Shown here piece after piece: positions 8,290 to 16,972 of a stretch of DNA of 64,000 nt; within the stretch, counting starts at the first letter, position 1; every line of letters begins with the position of its first letter. The DNA comes from Pseudomonas cedrina subsp. cedrina. GTDB lineage: Bacteria > Pseudomonadota > Gammaproteobacteria > Pseudomonadales > Pseudomonadaceae. Position numbers and translations under genes: made by a program. A model generated the notes under the pieces. It was not told the origin of the DNA. It made no database searches and saw nothing but the letters and a program-made list of their open reading frames with translations. Location of the stretch: positions 434,001 to 498,000 of the forward strand of contig NZ_MNPW01000001.1 in the NCBI RefSeq assembly GCF_001983175.1, written 5' to 3'.

Positions 8290-9348
8290 CTACCAGGAGA
8301 ACTCGAGTTGTTCGTTGCCGCCACTCAAATCCAGCAACCGCACCCCAATCCCCAGCAACCGCACCGGCTTGCCGCCTCGGTTGAACGCCTGGGTCATCAA
8401 CTGTTGATAACTTTCCAGGTCCCGCCCCGCCCCCGCCTGTTCCAGGGTGGTCTGGGTAAAGTCATGAAACTTCACTTTGACGAACGGCTTGCCCGCCCGG
8501 TAGCTGCTGTCGATACGCGCCATGCGCCCCGCCAGGGTGTCCATCAGTTCAGGGAGTTTGGCCAGGCAGCTTGAAAGATCTGGCAGGTCCACGTCGTAGG
8601 TGTTTTCCACACTGATCGATTGCCGGCGACTGTCGTTCTGCACCACGCGATCATCTATCCCACGGGCCAGGCTCCAGAGTCGCTCGCCAAAACTGCCGAA
8701 TTCGCGCACCAGCGCCAGCTTGTTCCACTCGCGCAGTTGCAGGCAGTCTTCGATGCCCAGGCGCGCCAGTTTGTCAGCGGTCACCTTGCCGACCCCGTGT
8801 AACTTGCTGACCCGCAACTGCGAGACAAAATCTTCGACTTGGTCCGGGGTAATCACAAACAACCCGTTGGGCTTCTTCCAGTCGCTGGCGATCTTGGCCA
8901 GGAACTTGTTCGGCGCCACACCGGCGGACACGGTGATGTGCAGCTGGTTGGAGACGCGGCGGCGAATATCCTGGGCGATGCGCGTGGCACTGCCGCCAAA
9001 GTGCGGGCTGTCGGACACGTCCAGGTAGGCCTCATCCAGGGATAAAGGCTCGATCAGGTCGGTGTAGTCACGAAAGATCGTCTGGATTTCCTTCGACGCT
9101 TCTTTATAAGCATCCATGCGCGGCTTGACGATGGTCAGGTCCGGGCACAGCTTCAAGGCGTGGCGGGACGACATGGCCGAACGCACGCCATAGGCACGCG
9201 CCTCGTAGTTGCAGGTGGCGATCACCCCGCGCCGGTCCGCCGAGCCGCCCACCGCCAGCGGTTTTTGCGCCAGGCTCGGGTCATCGCGCATCTCGATAGC
9301 GGCATAGAAGCAATCACAGTCGACGTGGATGATTTTGCGCTGCGTCAT
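8290..9348 (-). CDS. dinB: DNA polymerase IV
   Basis: 352 residues from the ATG at 9348 (MTQRKIIHVDCDCFYAAIEM), the conserved Y-family N terminus with the metal-binding Asp-Cys-Asp. The second catalytic motif SLDEAYLDVS lies near residue 105. Thumb and little-finger domains follow. It is an error-prone translesion polymerase, normally SOS-induced. The frame is open to 9387, but the extra 13 residues (MRYWPPVGSHPVY) are not family-like. Upstream, TACCTGTATATAGCACCAGT (on the plus strand, 9390-9409) resembles a LexA box CTGTN8ACAG only partly: the left half and spacing fit but the right half is CCAGT, so regulation by LexA is possible, not shown. Confidence 0.93.
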   Translation of the reverse strand: MTQRKIIHVDCDCFYAAIEMRDDPSLAQKPLAVGGSADRRGVIATCNYEARAYGVRSAMSSRHALKLCPDLTIVKPRMDAYKEASKEIQTIFRDYTDLIEPLSLDEAYLDVSDSPHFGGSATRIAQDIRRRVSNQLHITVSAGVAPNKFLAKIASDWKKPNGLFVITPDQVEDFVSQLRVSKLHGVGKVTADKLARLGIEDCLQLREWNKLALVREFGSFGERLWSLARGIDDRVVQNDSRRQSISVENTYDVDLPDLSSCLAKLPELMDTLAGRMARIDSSYRAGKPFVKVKFHDFTQTTLEQAGAGRDLESYQQLMTQAFNRGGKPVRLLGIGVRLLDLSGGNEQLEFSW

Positions 9349-9585
9349 ATAAACGGGGTGTGAACCTACGGGTGGCCAGTATCGCATCCGTACCTGTATA
9401 TAGCACCAGTAGTTTGAATCTTCCCTCTAAGCGGTAGGAAAAGTCTCTGATGAATTTATTTTCTCAATCGAATTTGGCGTTCCGATAGAGCTGAAACCCT
9501 TGGCCGTACTGGGCCGGCGGGCATCCGACAGCCTTTTTGGAGAGCTAACCGATTGAAGCACAAGCGCTTTTCTTTAATTCACGGG

Positions 9586-9613
9586 TTGACACACTCGCGT
9601 TCCTCTGTAGAAT
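9586..9613 (+). promoter_or_regulatory. Promoter of initiator tRNA copy 1
   Basis: TTGACA (9586-9591) and TAGAAT (9608-9613) are separated by 16 bp, and the tRNA starts 13 bp after the -10 box. The same boxes with the same spacing precede copy 2. Confidence 0.85.
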
Positions 9614-9626
9614 GCCGACACACAGA

Positions 9627-9703
<77 letters not shown>

Positions 9704-9715
9704 AACATCAAAAAA

Positions 9716-9741
9716 GGCTACTCGAAAGAGTGGCCTTTTTT
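9716..9741 (+). terminator. Rho-independent terminator of tRNA-fMet copy 1
   Basis: GGCTACTC-GAAA-GAGTGGCC hairpin followed by TTTTTT. The loop is a stable GNRA-type tetraloop. The identical hairpin follows copy 2. Confidence 0.93.
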
Positions 9742-9763
9742 GTGCGCGTGTATTTTACCCCTC

Positions 9764-9868
9764 CCCTGTAGGAGCGAGCTTGCTCGCGAAAGGCGCCAAC
9801 GATAACGCAGCGCTTCAGGTGGCCAGCAGTGTCCGGAAGTTTTCGCGAGCAAGCTCGCTCCTACAGGG
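9764..9868. repeat. REP-type inverted repeat, 28-bp perfect arms
   Basis: 9764-9791 and 9841-9868 are perfect inverted copies (core TAGGAGCGAGCTTGCTCGCG) around a 49-bp loop. It belongs to a different REP subtype from the GTGGGAGCTGGC family found elsewhere. It separates the two tRNA transcription units. Confidence 0.9.
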
Positions 9869-9931
9869 ACGGCGCCAAGGCTTTAACTTTTGGATAAATC
9901 ACACTTATTTTACCCATTGGCCCATTAACGG

Positions 9932-9959
9932 TTGACACCTCGTCGCTGGACTGTAGAAT
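9932..9959 (+). promoter_or_regulatory. Promoter of initiator tRNA copy 2
   Basis: TTGACA (9932-9937), 16 bp, TAGAAT (9954-9959), 12 bp before the tRNA start. Same core elements as copy 1 with a different spacer sequence. Confidence 0.85.
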
Positions 9960-9971
9960 GCCGGCCACAGA

Positions 9972-10048
<77 letters not shown>

Positions 10049-10060
10049 AACATCAAGAAA

Positions 10061-10086
10061 GGCTACTCGAAAGAGTGGCCTTTTTT
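10061..10086 (+). terminator. Rho-independent terminator of tRNA-fMet copy 2
   Basis: Same GGCTACTC-GAAA-GAGTGGCC hairpin and T6 tail as at 9716. The following 240 bp up to mprF hold no gene; AT-rich sequence at 10246-10262 may contain the mprF promoter. Confidence 0.93.
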
Positions 10087-10327
10087 GTATCCGGTGAAAA
10101 AGTTCTTCTGAAACAATGGTATGGCATCTTTCATGAAACCCTGCGGGGTTTGTTGAGTCCATCACCCTGCGAGCTATGCTCAATGTTTTAGCGCTTCCCT
10201 CTACGACCAATGGCCGCTGTCGCCGCACCCGGCGATACGCGTTAATATTTGTAATTATTTTGTCCATAGGGATTGGTAACTTGGCTGGATACCTCCATCC
10301 TGTCGCGCACAATCCACGAGGTGATTG

Positions 10328-12970
10328 ATGCGCGCCAACTCGTCTGAACCACAAGACACTGTCACAGCAGAACAACCGATCACACCCACTCGTTTGCGTT
10401 GGCTGGATCTGGTGAGCAAGTACCGGCAACCCATCGGGTTGGCCGTGACGTTATTGCTGTTTGCCATTGCCCTGATTGCCTGCCGACACCTGCTGTTGGA
10501 ACTGGATCTTTACGCGCTGCACGATTCGATCCTGGAAGTGCCCAAGCCCGCCCTGCTCGGTGCCGTTGCCGCGGCGGTCGCCGGTTTCGTCATTCTGTTG
10601 GGCTACGAATTTTCGGGCGCGCGCTACGCGGGGGTAAAACTGCCCGCCAAGACCCTGGCACTGGGTGGCTTTACCGCATTCGCCATCGGCAATGCGATCG
10701 GCCTGTCGATGCTTTCCGGCGGTTCGGTGCGCTACCGTTTATATGCACGCCATGGCATCGGCGCCTCAGAAGTCGCGCACATGACGGTATTCGCCAGCCT
10801 GGCCCTGGGCTGCGCATTGCCGCCCCTGGCGGCATTGGCCACCTTGAGCAACTTGCCGGCCGCGTCCACTTACCTGCACTTACCGCAAAGCGTGCTCGGC
10901 GGCGTTGCCGGTGCCGTGCTGCTGCTGTCGGCGGCGCTGTGCATCGGCATTTACCGCCGTCGTCTGCCGGAGCAACCTTACCCGGATAACCTGCTGGTAA
11001 AAGCCGGCCGCCGCACCCTGCGCCTGCCCGGCCGTCGCCTGACCTTCCTGCAGTTGGTCATCACCGCGCTGGACGTGGCCGCTGCCGCCACCGTGCTTTA
11101 TCTGCTGCTGCCGGAAGCACCGCCCTTCGGCCCCTTCCTGCTGGTGTACCTGCTGGCCTTGGCCGCCGGCGTGCTCAGCCATGTCCCCGGCGGCGTGGGC
11201 GTATTCGAAGCGATCCTGCTGGCGGCCTTCGCCGACAAACTGGGCGCCGCGCCATTGGCCGCCGCCCTGCTGCTGTACCGCATGATCTATGTGGTGCTGC
11301 CGCTGTTGATTGCCTGCGTGTTCCTGCTGGTCAACGAAGCGCAGCGTCTGTTCCAGACCCAGCAAAGTCTGCGGGTTGCCTCGGGGCTGGCGGCGCCAGT
11401 ACTGGCCGTACTGGTTTTTTTGTCCGGCGTGGTCCTGCTGTTCTCTGGCGCCACGCCCGAAATCGACTCCCGTCTGGAAAACATCGGCTTTCTGATTCCC
11501 CACCGCCTGATTGATGCCTCACACTTTGGCGCCAGCCTGATCGGCGTACTGTGCCTATTGCTGGCCCAGGGTTTGCGTCGACGCCTGTCGGCCGCCTGGA
11601 TGCTGACCATGGTGCTGCTGCTGGTGGGCGCACTGCTCTCGCTGCTCAAGGGTTTCGACTGGGAAGAAGCCAGCCTGATGACCATGACCGCGATCCTGCT
11701 GGCGATCTTCCGGCGCTCGTTCTACCGCGCCAGCCGCCTCACCGAATTGCCCTTCTCGCCGCTGTACCTGGTGGCCAGCGTGTGCGTGCTGGGGGCGTCG
11801 ATCTGGCTGCTGCTGTTCGCCTATCAGGACGTACCTTACAGCCATCAACTGTGGTGGCAGTTCACCCTGGACGCCAATGCCCCACGCGGCCTGCGCTCGC
11901 TGCTGGGCGCCGCCGTGCTGCTGGTGATCGTGTCGCTGACCTGGCTGCTGCGCACCGCGCGTCCGGTGATCCACTTGCCGACACCCGACGAGCTGGAGCG
12001 CGCCACCAAGATCCTCATGGCCTCTTCCCAGCCCGACGGCGGCCTGGCGCTGACCGGCGACAAAGCGCTGCTGTTTCACCCCAATGATGAAGCTTTCCTC
12101 ATGTACGCCCGCCGCGGGCGCAGCCTGGTAGCCTTGTACGACCCGATCGGCCCGACCCAGCCACGGGCCGAGATGATCTGGCAATTTCGCGACCTGTGCG
12201 ACATCCACCACGCGCGCCCGGTGTTCTATCAGGTGCGCGCGGAGAACCTGCCGTATTACATGGACATCGGCCTCACCGCGATCAAGCTGGGCGAAGAGGC
12301 CCGCGTCAACCTGAAACGCTTTGACCTGGAAGCCAAGGGCAAAGAGATGAAGGACCTGCGCTACACCTGGAACCGTGGTACTCGCGATGGCCTGTCCCTG
12401 GAAATCCATGAGCCGGGCACGGCGCCGATGGACGAGCTCAAGGTGATCTCCGATGCCTGGCTGACCGGCAAGAACGTGCGGGAAAAAGGCTTTTCCCTGG
12501 GACGTTTCAGCGACGACTACCTCAAGCACTTTCGCATTGCGATCATCCGCTTCGAAGGACGCCCGGTGGCCTTCGCCAACTTGCTCGAGACCTATAACCA
12601 CGACCTGGCCAGCCTCGACCTGATGCGCGCCCACCCCGACGCGCCCAAGCTGACCATGGAATTCATGATGGTCGGCCTGATTCAACATTATAAGAGTCAC
12701 GGCTACGCCCGTTTCAGCCTCGGCATGGTGCCGTTGTCGGGCCTGCAACCGCGACGCGGCGCCCCGCTGACCCAACGCCTGGGCTCGATGGTGTTCCGCC
12801 GTGGCGAGCAACTGTATAACTTCCAAGGTCTGCGCCGCTTCAAAGATAAGTTCCAGCCCGACTGGGAACCCCGTTACATGGCCGTGCCCGCGGGACTTGA
12901 CCCGCTGGTGGCACTGGCCGATACCGCCGCCCTGATCGCGGGCGGCTTGACTGGATTGGTGAAACGCTGA
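10328..12970 (+). CDS. mprF: MprF-type aminoacyl-phosphatidylglycerol synthase/flippase
   Basis: 880 residues. The N-terminal ~530 residues hold about 14 membrane helices (flippase part, starting GLAVTLLLFAIALIACRHL); the C-terminal ~340 residues are the cytosolic DUF2156/GNAT-fold synthase (ATKILMASSQPDGGLALTGD onward; FSLGRFSDDYL; KLTMEFMMVGL). The enzyme moves an amino acid from tRNA to phosphatidylglycerol, lowering the negative surface charge and sensitivity to cationic peptides. The P. aeruginosa homologue transfers alanine; the substrate here is inferred. The ATG at 10328 has AGGTGA five bases upstream. The next gene overlaps it by one base. Confidence 0.9.
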   Translation: MRANSSEPQDTVTAEQPITPTRLRWLDLVSKYRQPIGLAVTLLLFAIALIACRHLLLELDLYALHDSILEVPKPALLGAVAAAVAGFVILLGYEFSGARYAGVKLPAKTLALGGFTAFAIGNAIGLSMLSGGSVRYRLYARHGIGASEVAHMTVFASLALGCALPPLAALATLSNLPAASTYLHLPQSVLGGVAGAVLLLSAALCIGIYRRRLPEQPYPDNLLVKAGRRTLRLPGRRLTFLQLVITALDVAAAATVLYLLLPEAPPFGPFLLVYLLALAAGVLSHVPGGVGVFEAILLAAFADKLGAAPLAAALLLYRMIYVVLPLLIACVFLLVNEAQRLFQTQQSLRVASGLAAPVLAVLVFLSGVVLLFSGATPEIDSRLENIGFLIPHRLIDASHFGASLIGVLCLLLAQGLRRRLSAAWMLTMVLLLVGALLSLLKGFDWEEASLMTMTAILLAIFRRSFYRASRLTELPFSPLYLVASVCVLGASIWLLLFAYQDVPYSHQLWWQFTLDANAPRGLRSLLGAAVLLVIVSLTWLLRTARPVIHLPTPDELERATKILMASSQPDGGLALTGDKALLFHPNDEAFLMYARRGRSLVALYDPIGPTQPRAEMIWQFRDLCDIHHARPVFYQVRAENLPYYMDIGLTAIKLGEEARVNLKRFDLEAKGKEMKDLRYTWNRGTRDGLSLEIHEPGTAPMDELKVISDAWLTGKNVREKGFSLGRFSDDYLKHFRIAIIRFEGRPVAFANLLETYNHDLASLDLMRAHPDAPKLTMEFMMVGLIQHYKSHGYARFSLGMVPLSGLQPRRGAPLTQRLGSMVFRRGEQLYNFQGLRRFKDKFQPDWEPRYMAVPAGLDPLVALADTAALIAGGLTGLVKR

Positions 12971-14250
12971 TGATTCGACGTTCCTGGCGGTATGTGTTGG
13001 CCCTGATAGTGCTGCTGGCTTTGATCGCGGGTGGCGGCTTCTGGTACTGGAACCGCCCTGCCCCGCAGCCGGCCCTGGAGCAACTGCCCCAGGCCGACGG
13101 CTCGGTCATGACCCGTGTGACCCCCAACGGCACGCCCAAAGCCCGCGTGGCCGTGGCCGTGATGGCCGATGAACGCCTGACCGACAGCCAACTGATTGCA
13201 CTGAGCCAAGGCGGCAAGGCGCAGATTGTCCAGGTGATCCTGCCCAAGGACGATTGCAAGCTGCAGGAACAGGCACTGCAAAGCGCGCTGGGCCAATTGA
13301 AAGGCCCGGCGACCCTGGTCAGCGGCATCGGCCCTGGCGCCGCGCTCGCCTGGCGCTGGCTCGCCAGCCAGAATGACGACAAGGCCAATGCCATCTCCGT
13401 CGGTTTCGCGTTGGTGCAGGAAGGTTGCAAGGACCCCCTGCCGAAAACCGCCGCACACGGCAATTGGCTGGTGGCCTGGAACGACAACCCTGACGATGAA
13501 AGCGCCAGTTTCGTACGCGACACACCACGCGCCACCACCAGCATCAGCGACTACGACATTCATTACCCGCAAGTGCTGAACAACGAGCTGCGCAAGCAAC
13601 TGGTGGGTTCGGACAACGGCGGCCTGGCGATTCCGGTGGTTGAAGTACCGGCCGGCCAAGCCAATGACACCGTCACCCTGTTCCTTTCCGGTGATGGCGG
13701 CTGGCGTGACCTGGACCGCGATGTGGCCGCAGAAATGTCGAAGATCGGCTACCCGGTGGTGGGCATCGACACGCTACGTTATTACTGGCAGCACAAGACC
13801 CCGGAACAAAGCGCCAAGGACCTTACCGAGCTGATGCAGCACTACCGGCAGAAATGGGGCACCAAGCGCTTCGTGCTGACCGGTTACTCGTTCGGTGCCG
13901 ATGTATTGCCGGCCATTTACAACCGCCTGCCGGCAAACGAGCAGCAACGCGTGGACGCAATCATCCTGCTGGCGTTCGCGCGCACCGGCAGCTTTGAAAT
14001 CGAAGTGGAAGGCTGGCTGGGTAACGCCGGTAAAGAAGCCGCCACGGGCCCGGAAATGGCCAAGCTGCCGGCTGACAAAGTGGTGTGTATCTACGGCGCC
14101 GAAGAAGTCGACGAGAGCGGCTGCACGGACAAGACGGCGGTGGGCGAAGCGTTGAAGTTGCCAGGTGGGCATCACTTCGACGAGAACTACCCGGCGCTGG
14201 CCAAGCGCTTGGTGGATATCATCGTGAAGCATCAGGCCAAGGCCGAGTAA
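12970..14250 (+). CDS. AcvB/VirJ-type periplasmic hydrolase (probable alanyl-PG hydrolase)
   Basis: 426 residues, anchored by one N-terminal helix (YVLALIVLLALIAGGGFWYW). The C-terminal half is an alpha/beta hydrolase: LFLSGDGGWRDLDRDVAAEM followed by the nucleophile elbow GYSFGADVLP; VCIYGAEEVDESGC and GGHHFDENY supply the acid and histidine regions. Its ATG overlaps the mprF stop (TGATG). In P. aeruginosa the gene in this position encodes a periplasmic enzyme that removes alanine from alanyl-phosphatidylglycerol, so the pair would set the lipid level. The function is from that precedent and the coupling. Confidence 0.85.
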   Translation: MIRRSWRYVLALIVLLALIAGGGFWYWNRPAPQPALEQLPQADGSVMTRVTPNGTPKARVAVAVMADERLTDSQLIALSQGGKAQIVQVILPKDDCKLQEQALQSALGQLKGPATLVSGIGPGAALAWRWLASQNDDKANAISVGFALVQEGCKDPLPKTAAHGNWLVAWNDNPDDESASFVRDTPRATTSISDYDIHYPQVLNNELRKQLVGSDNGGLAIPVVEVPAGQANDTVTLFLSGDGGWRDLDRDVAAEMSKIGYPVVGIDTLRYYWQHKTPEQSAKDLTELMQHYRQKWGTKRFVLTGYSFGADVLPAIYNRLPANEQQRVDAIILLAFARTGSFEIEVEGWLGNAGKEAATGPEMAKLPADKVVCIYGAEEVDESGCTDKTAVGEALKLPGGHHFDENYPALAKRLVDIIVKHQAKAE

Positions 14251-14288
14251 TTCCGGGCTGCACGCAAGACATTATGTGTGCAGGCTTG

Positions 14289-14375
14289 TGTGGGAGCTGG
14301 CTTGCCTGCGATGGCATCGCCTAGGTGTGACTGATACACCGAGGTGATGCCATCGCAGGCAAGCCAGCTCCCACA
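14289..14375. repeat. REP doublet
   Basis: 30-bp perfect inverted arms (14289-14318 and 14346-14375; core GGGAGCTGGCTTGCC) around a 27-bp loop, in the gap between convergent acvB-type gene and recJ. It could act as a bidirectional stop or mRNA stabiliser; no T-run follows. Confidence 0.92.
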
Positions 14376-14398
14376 TTTGATTTGAGGTGTTGCTGAAA

Positions 14399-16108
14399 TC
14401 AGCGCGGTTCGATGTGGGCAATCATCAGCTGCACGGTTTCATTGCCGCGAAACTCGTTCACATCCAGCTTGTAGGCCAACTCCACCCAACGCACCGTCGG
14501 GTTGGGCCAGACCTCACGGTCCACCCCAAACGCAATGCCATCGAGTTTCACCGACCCGCATTCGCTCTTGAGCACCACTTTCAGGTGCCGCTCGCCCACC
14601 ACCCGCTGCTCCACCAGTTGGAACACGCCGTGAAACAGCGGCTCGGGAAAGTGCTGCCCCCAAGGGCCGGCGTGGCGCAATGCACGGGCCAGCTCCAGGT
14701 GAAACTCTTCCACCGCCAGGGTGCCGTCGGTCAGCAGCCGGCCGGTGAGATCCTCTTCGCACAGTTGCCGACGCACCTCGGCATCGAAGGCCTCGGCAAA
14801 CAAGGGGAAGTTCTCTTCACGCAGTGTCAGCCCCGCCGCCATGGCGTGGCCGCCGTATTTGGCGATCAGGTCGGGATGCTGGCTGGCCACCACCGCCAGG
14901 GCGTCACGGATGTGAAAACCCTGCACAGAGCGCCCCGAGCCCTTGAGCAGGCCATCGCCGGCGTCGGCAAAGGCGATGGTCGGGCGGAAATAGCGCTCTT
15001 TCATGCGTGACGCCAGAATGCCGATCACGCCCTGGTGCCATTCCGGGTCGAACAGGCAGAGCCCGTAGGGCATCGACTCCACCGGCAAGTCCTTGAGCTG
15101 GGCCAGGGCTTCGCGCTGCATGCCCTGCTCGATGGATTTGCGGTCCTGGTTCATGCCGTCCAACTGCGCAGCCATTTCCCGCGCGGCGGCGACGTCGGTG
15201 GTGAGCAGGCATTCGATCCCCAGGCTCATGTCATCCAGGCGGCCGGCGGCGTTCAGGCGCGGCCCGAGGATAAAGCCCAGGTCGGTGGAGGTGATGCGTG
15301 CAGCGTCGCGCTTGGCCACTTCAAGGATCGCCTTGATGCCCGGCCGCGCACGTCCGGCCCGAATGCGCTCCAGGCCCTGATGCACCAGGATGCGGTTGTT
15401 GGCGTCCAACGGCACCACATCGGCAACGCTGCCCAGTGCGACCAGGTCGAGCAGTTCGCCGATGTTCGGCTGGGGGGTATTCGCGTACCAGCCCAAGCTG
15501 CGCAGGCGCGCGCGCAAGGCCATCAGTACGTAGAAGATCACGCCGACGCCGGCCAGGGCCTTGCTCGGAAACTCGCAGCCCGGCTGGTTCGGGTTGACAA
15601 TCGCATCGGCCGCCGGCAATTCATCGCCGGGCAAATGGTGGTCGGTCACCAATACCTGCAGCCCCGCCGCTTTCGCCGCCGCCACGCCTTCGACGCTGGA
15701 GATGCCGTTGTCCACGGTAATCAACAACTGCGGCTCACGCTGCAGGGCCACGGCGACGATCTCCGGGGTCAGGCCGTAGCCGTACTCGAAGCGATTGGGC
15801 ACCAGATAGTCGACATGGGCCGCGCCGAGCAAGCGCAGGCCCAGGGTCCCCACGGTGCTGGCGGTAGCACCGTCGGCGTCGAAGTCGCCGACGATGAGGA
15901 TGCGCTGGCGCTGTTCCAGTGCCGTCACCAGCAGGTCCACCGCCGCGTCGATTCCCTTGAGCTGCTGATAGGGAATCAACCGCGCCAGGCTTTTATCCAG
16001 CTCAGCCTCGGACTGCACACCGCGCGCGGCATAAAGACGGGTCAACAGCGGTGGCAATTCACCAAGAAACGGCAGGACAGCGGGCAACGGGCGGGGATCG
16101 ATACGCAT
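14399..16108 (-). CDS. recJ: Single-stranded-DNA-specific exonuclease RecJ
   Basis: 569 residues, full length. RecJ degrades single-stranded DNA 5' to 3' in recombination and mismatch repair. DHH-family motifs are present: VGDFDADGATAS (near residue 97), VTVDNGIS, VTDHHLPG (near 158), and the DHHA1 glycine motif GGHAMAAGLTL near residue 425. The C-terminal OB-fold domain follows. Start ATG at 16108 (MRIDPRPLP). It is followed toward 3' by a REP doublet and flanked upstream by yaeQ, an arrangement common in pseudomonads. Confidence 0.96.
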   Translation of the reverse strand: MRIDPRPLPAVLPFLGELPPLLTRLYAARGVQSEAELDKSLARLIPYQQLKGIDAAVDLLVTALEQRQRILIVGDFDADGATASTVGTLGLRLLGAAHVDYLVPNRFEYGYGLTPEIVAVALQREPQLLITVDNGISSVEGVAAAKAAGLQVLVTDHHLPGDELPAADAIVNPNQPGCEFPSKALAGVGVIFYVLMALRARLRSLGWYANTPQPNIGELLDLVALGSVADVVPLDANNRILVHQGLERIRAGRARPGIKAILEVAKRDAARITSTDLGFILGPRLNAAGRLDDMSLGIECLLTTDVAAAREMAAQLDGMNQDRKSIEQGMQREALAQLKDLPVESMPYGLCLFDPEWHQGVIGILASRMKERYFRPTIAFADAGDGLLKGSGRSVQGFHIRDALAVVASQHPDLIAKYGGHAMAAGLTLREENFPLFAEAFDAEVRRQLCEEDLTGRLLTDGTLAVEEFHLELARALRHAGPWGQHFPEPLFHGVFQLVEQRVVGERHLKVVLKSECGSVKLDGIAFGVDREVWPNPTVRWVELAYKLDVNEFRGNETVQLMIAHIEPR

Positions 16109-16175
16109 GGGGTGACGGAAACTTCTCTACTGATACAACGGTTAAACAACAATCCTGCAAGCGGTACGGACCTGA

Positions 16176-16264
16176 TGTGGGAGCTGGCTTGCCTGCGATG
16201 CGGACGGCTCGGCGGACCAGTTACACCGCAGCGATACAATCGCGGGCAAGCCCGCTCCCACACA
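16176..16264. repeat. REP doublet
   Basis: Left arm TGTGGGAGCTGGCTTGCC at 16176, right arm ending TCCCACACA at 16264. The arms are not perfect: the right one is the CGGGCAAGCCCGCTCC variant. The loop begins GATGCGGACGG, the uninterrupted form of the sequence split by the element at 4734. Confidence 0.88.
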
Positions 16265-16281
16265 AGCCGCTTCCCACACTT

Positions 16282-16824
16282 TTAATCGCGTCCGCCGACC
16301 AGCCACTGCAATTGCACTTCATGCTGGCCACGGTCGTCAGTCACGAAGATCGTGCCTTCGCTGATCATCACATCCCACTTGATCACGCGGGGCATGTCTT
16401 TGGCCAGAACCTCCAGGATCTCCTGCGGCACTGCGGCGATGTGCACGTTCTTCAGGTTATTCGCCACCGGCACCACCTTGCCTTCCCAGACACGCAGGCT
16501 GCCGTAGGCCAGCAGGCTGGTGCGTTCGGTGCGGCGCGAGCACCAGGTCAAGCGATCGGCATCGGGCTGGCCCACTTCGATCCAGTGCAACACGCGATCA
16601 TCCAGGCTTTTTTCCCACAGGGCCGGTTCGTCTACATCTGACAGGCCACGGCCGAACGACAACTGCTCGTTGTACCAGAGGGCGTAGGCCAGCAGACGCA
16701 CGGTCATGCGCTCTTCGGTTTCCGACGGGTGGCGGGCGATGGTCTGTTTGACGCTCTCGTACACCGAACGATCAAGGTCGGTGAGGTTGAGTTCGAATTT
16801 GTAGGTCGTGGACGGCTGGGCCAT
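16282..16824 (-). CDS. yaeQ: YaeQ family protein
   Basis: 180 residues, normal length. YaeQ proteins have a PD-(D/E)xK nuclease-like fold; the cellular role is uncertain (named for suppressing loss of the RfaH regulator in enterics). The family pattern is visible throughout: N-terminal STTYKFELNLTDLDRSVYES, ERMTVRLLAYALWY, IEVGQPDADRLTWCSRR, and the C-terminal QLQWLVGGRD. It is a single gene between recJ and a divergent CoA-transferase, and is on the recJ strand. Confidence 0.92.
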   Translation of the reverse strand: MAQPSTTYKFELNLTDLDRSVYESVKQTIARHPSETEERMTVRLLAYALWYNEQLSFGRGLSDVDEPALWEKSLDDRVLHWIEVGQPDADRLTWCSRRTERTSLLAYGSLRVWEGKVVPVANNLKNVHIAAVPQEILEVLAKDMPRVIKWDVMISEGTIFVTDDRGQHEVQLQWLVGGRD

Positions 16825-16972
16825 GAACGGGCTTCTAAAGACAGGGAAAGGCGGCCAGTCTAACCGATGGCGAGGCGATTCAACGAATCCTGCGCTGCAT
16901 CAGGCTTATCCCTGAATGGCCTGCCTATGTTAAAAGGCATCACACCACCGCCCCGCGCAGACAAGGATCCCC

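Noticed and set aside
9390..9409. LexA box before dinB
   Set aside because: CTGTATATAGCACCAG keeps the left CTGT and spacing but ends CCAG instead of ACAG; too weak to list as a site.
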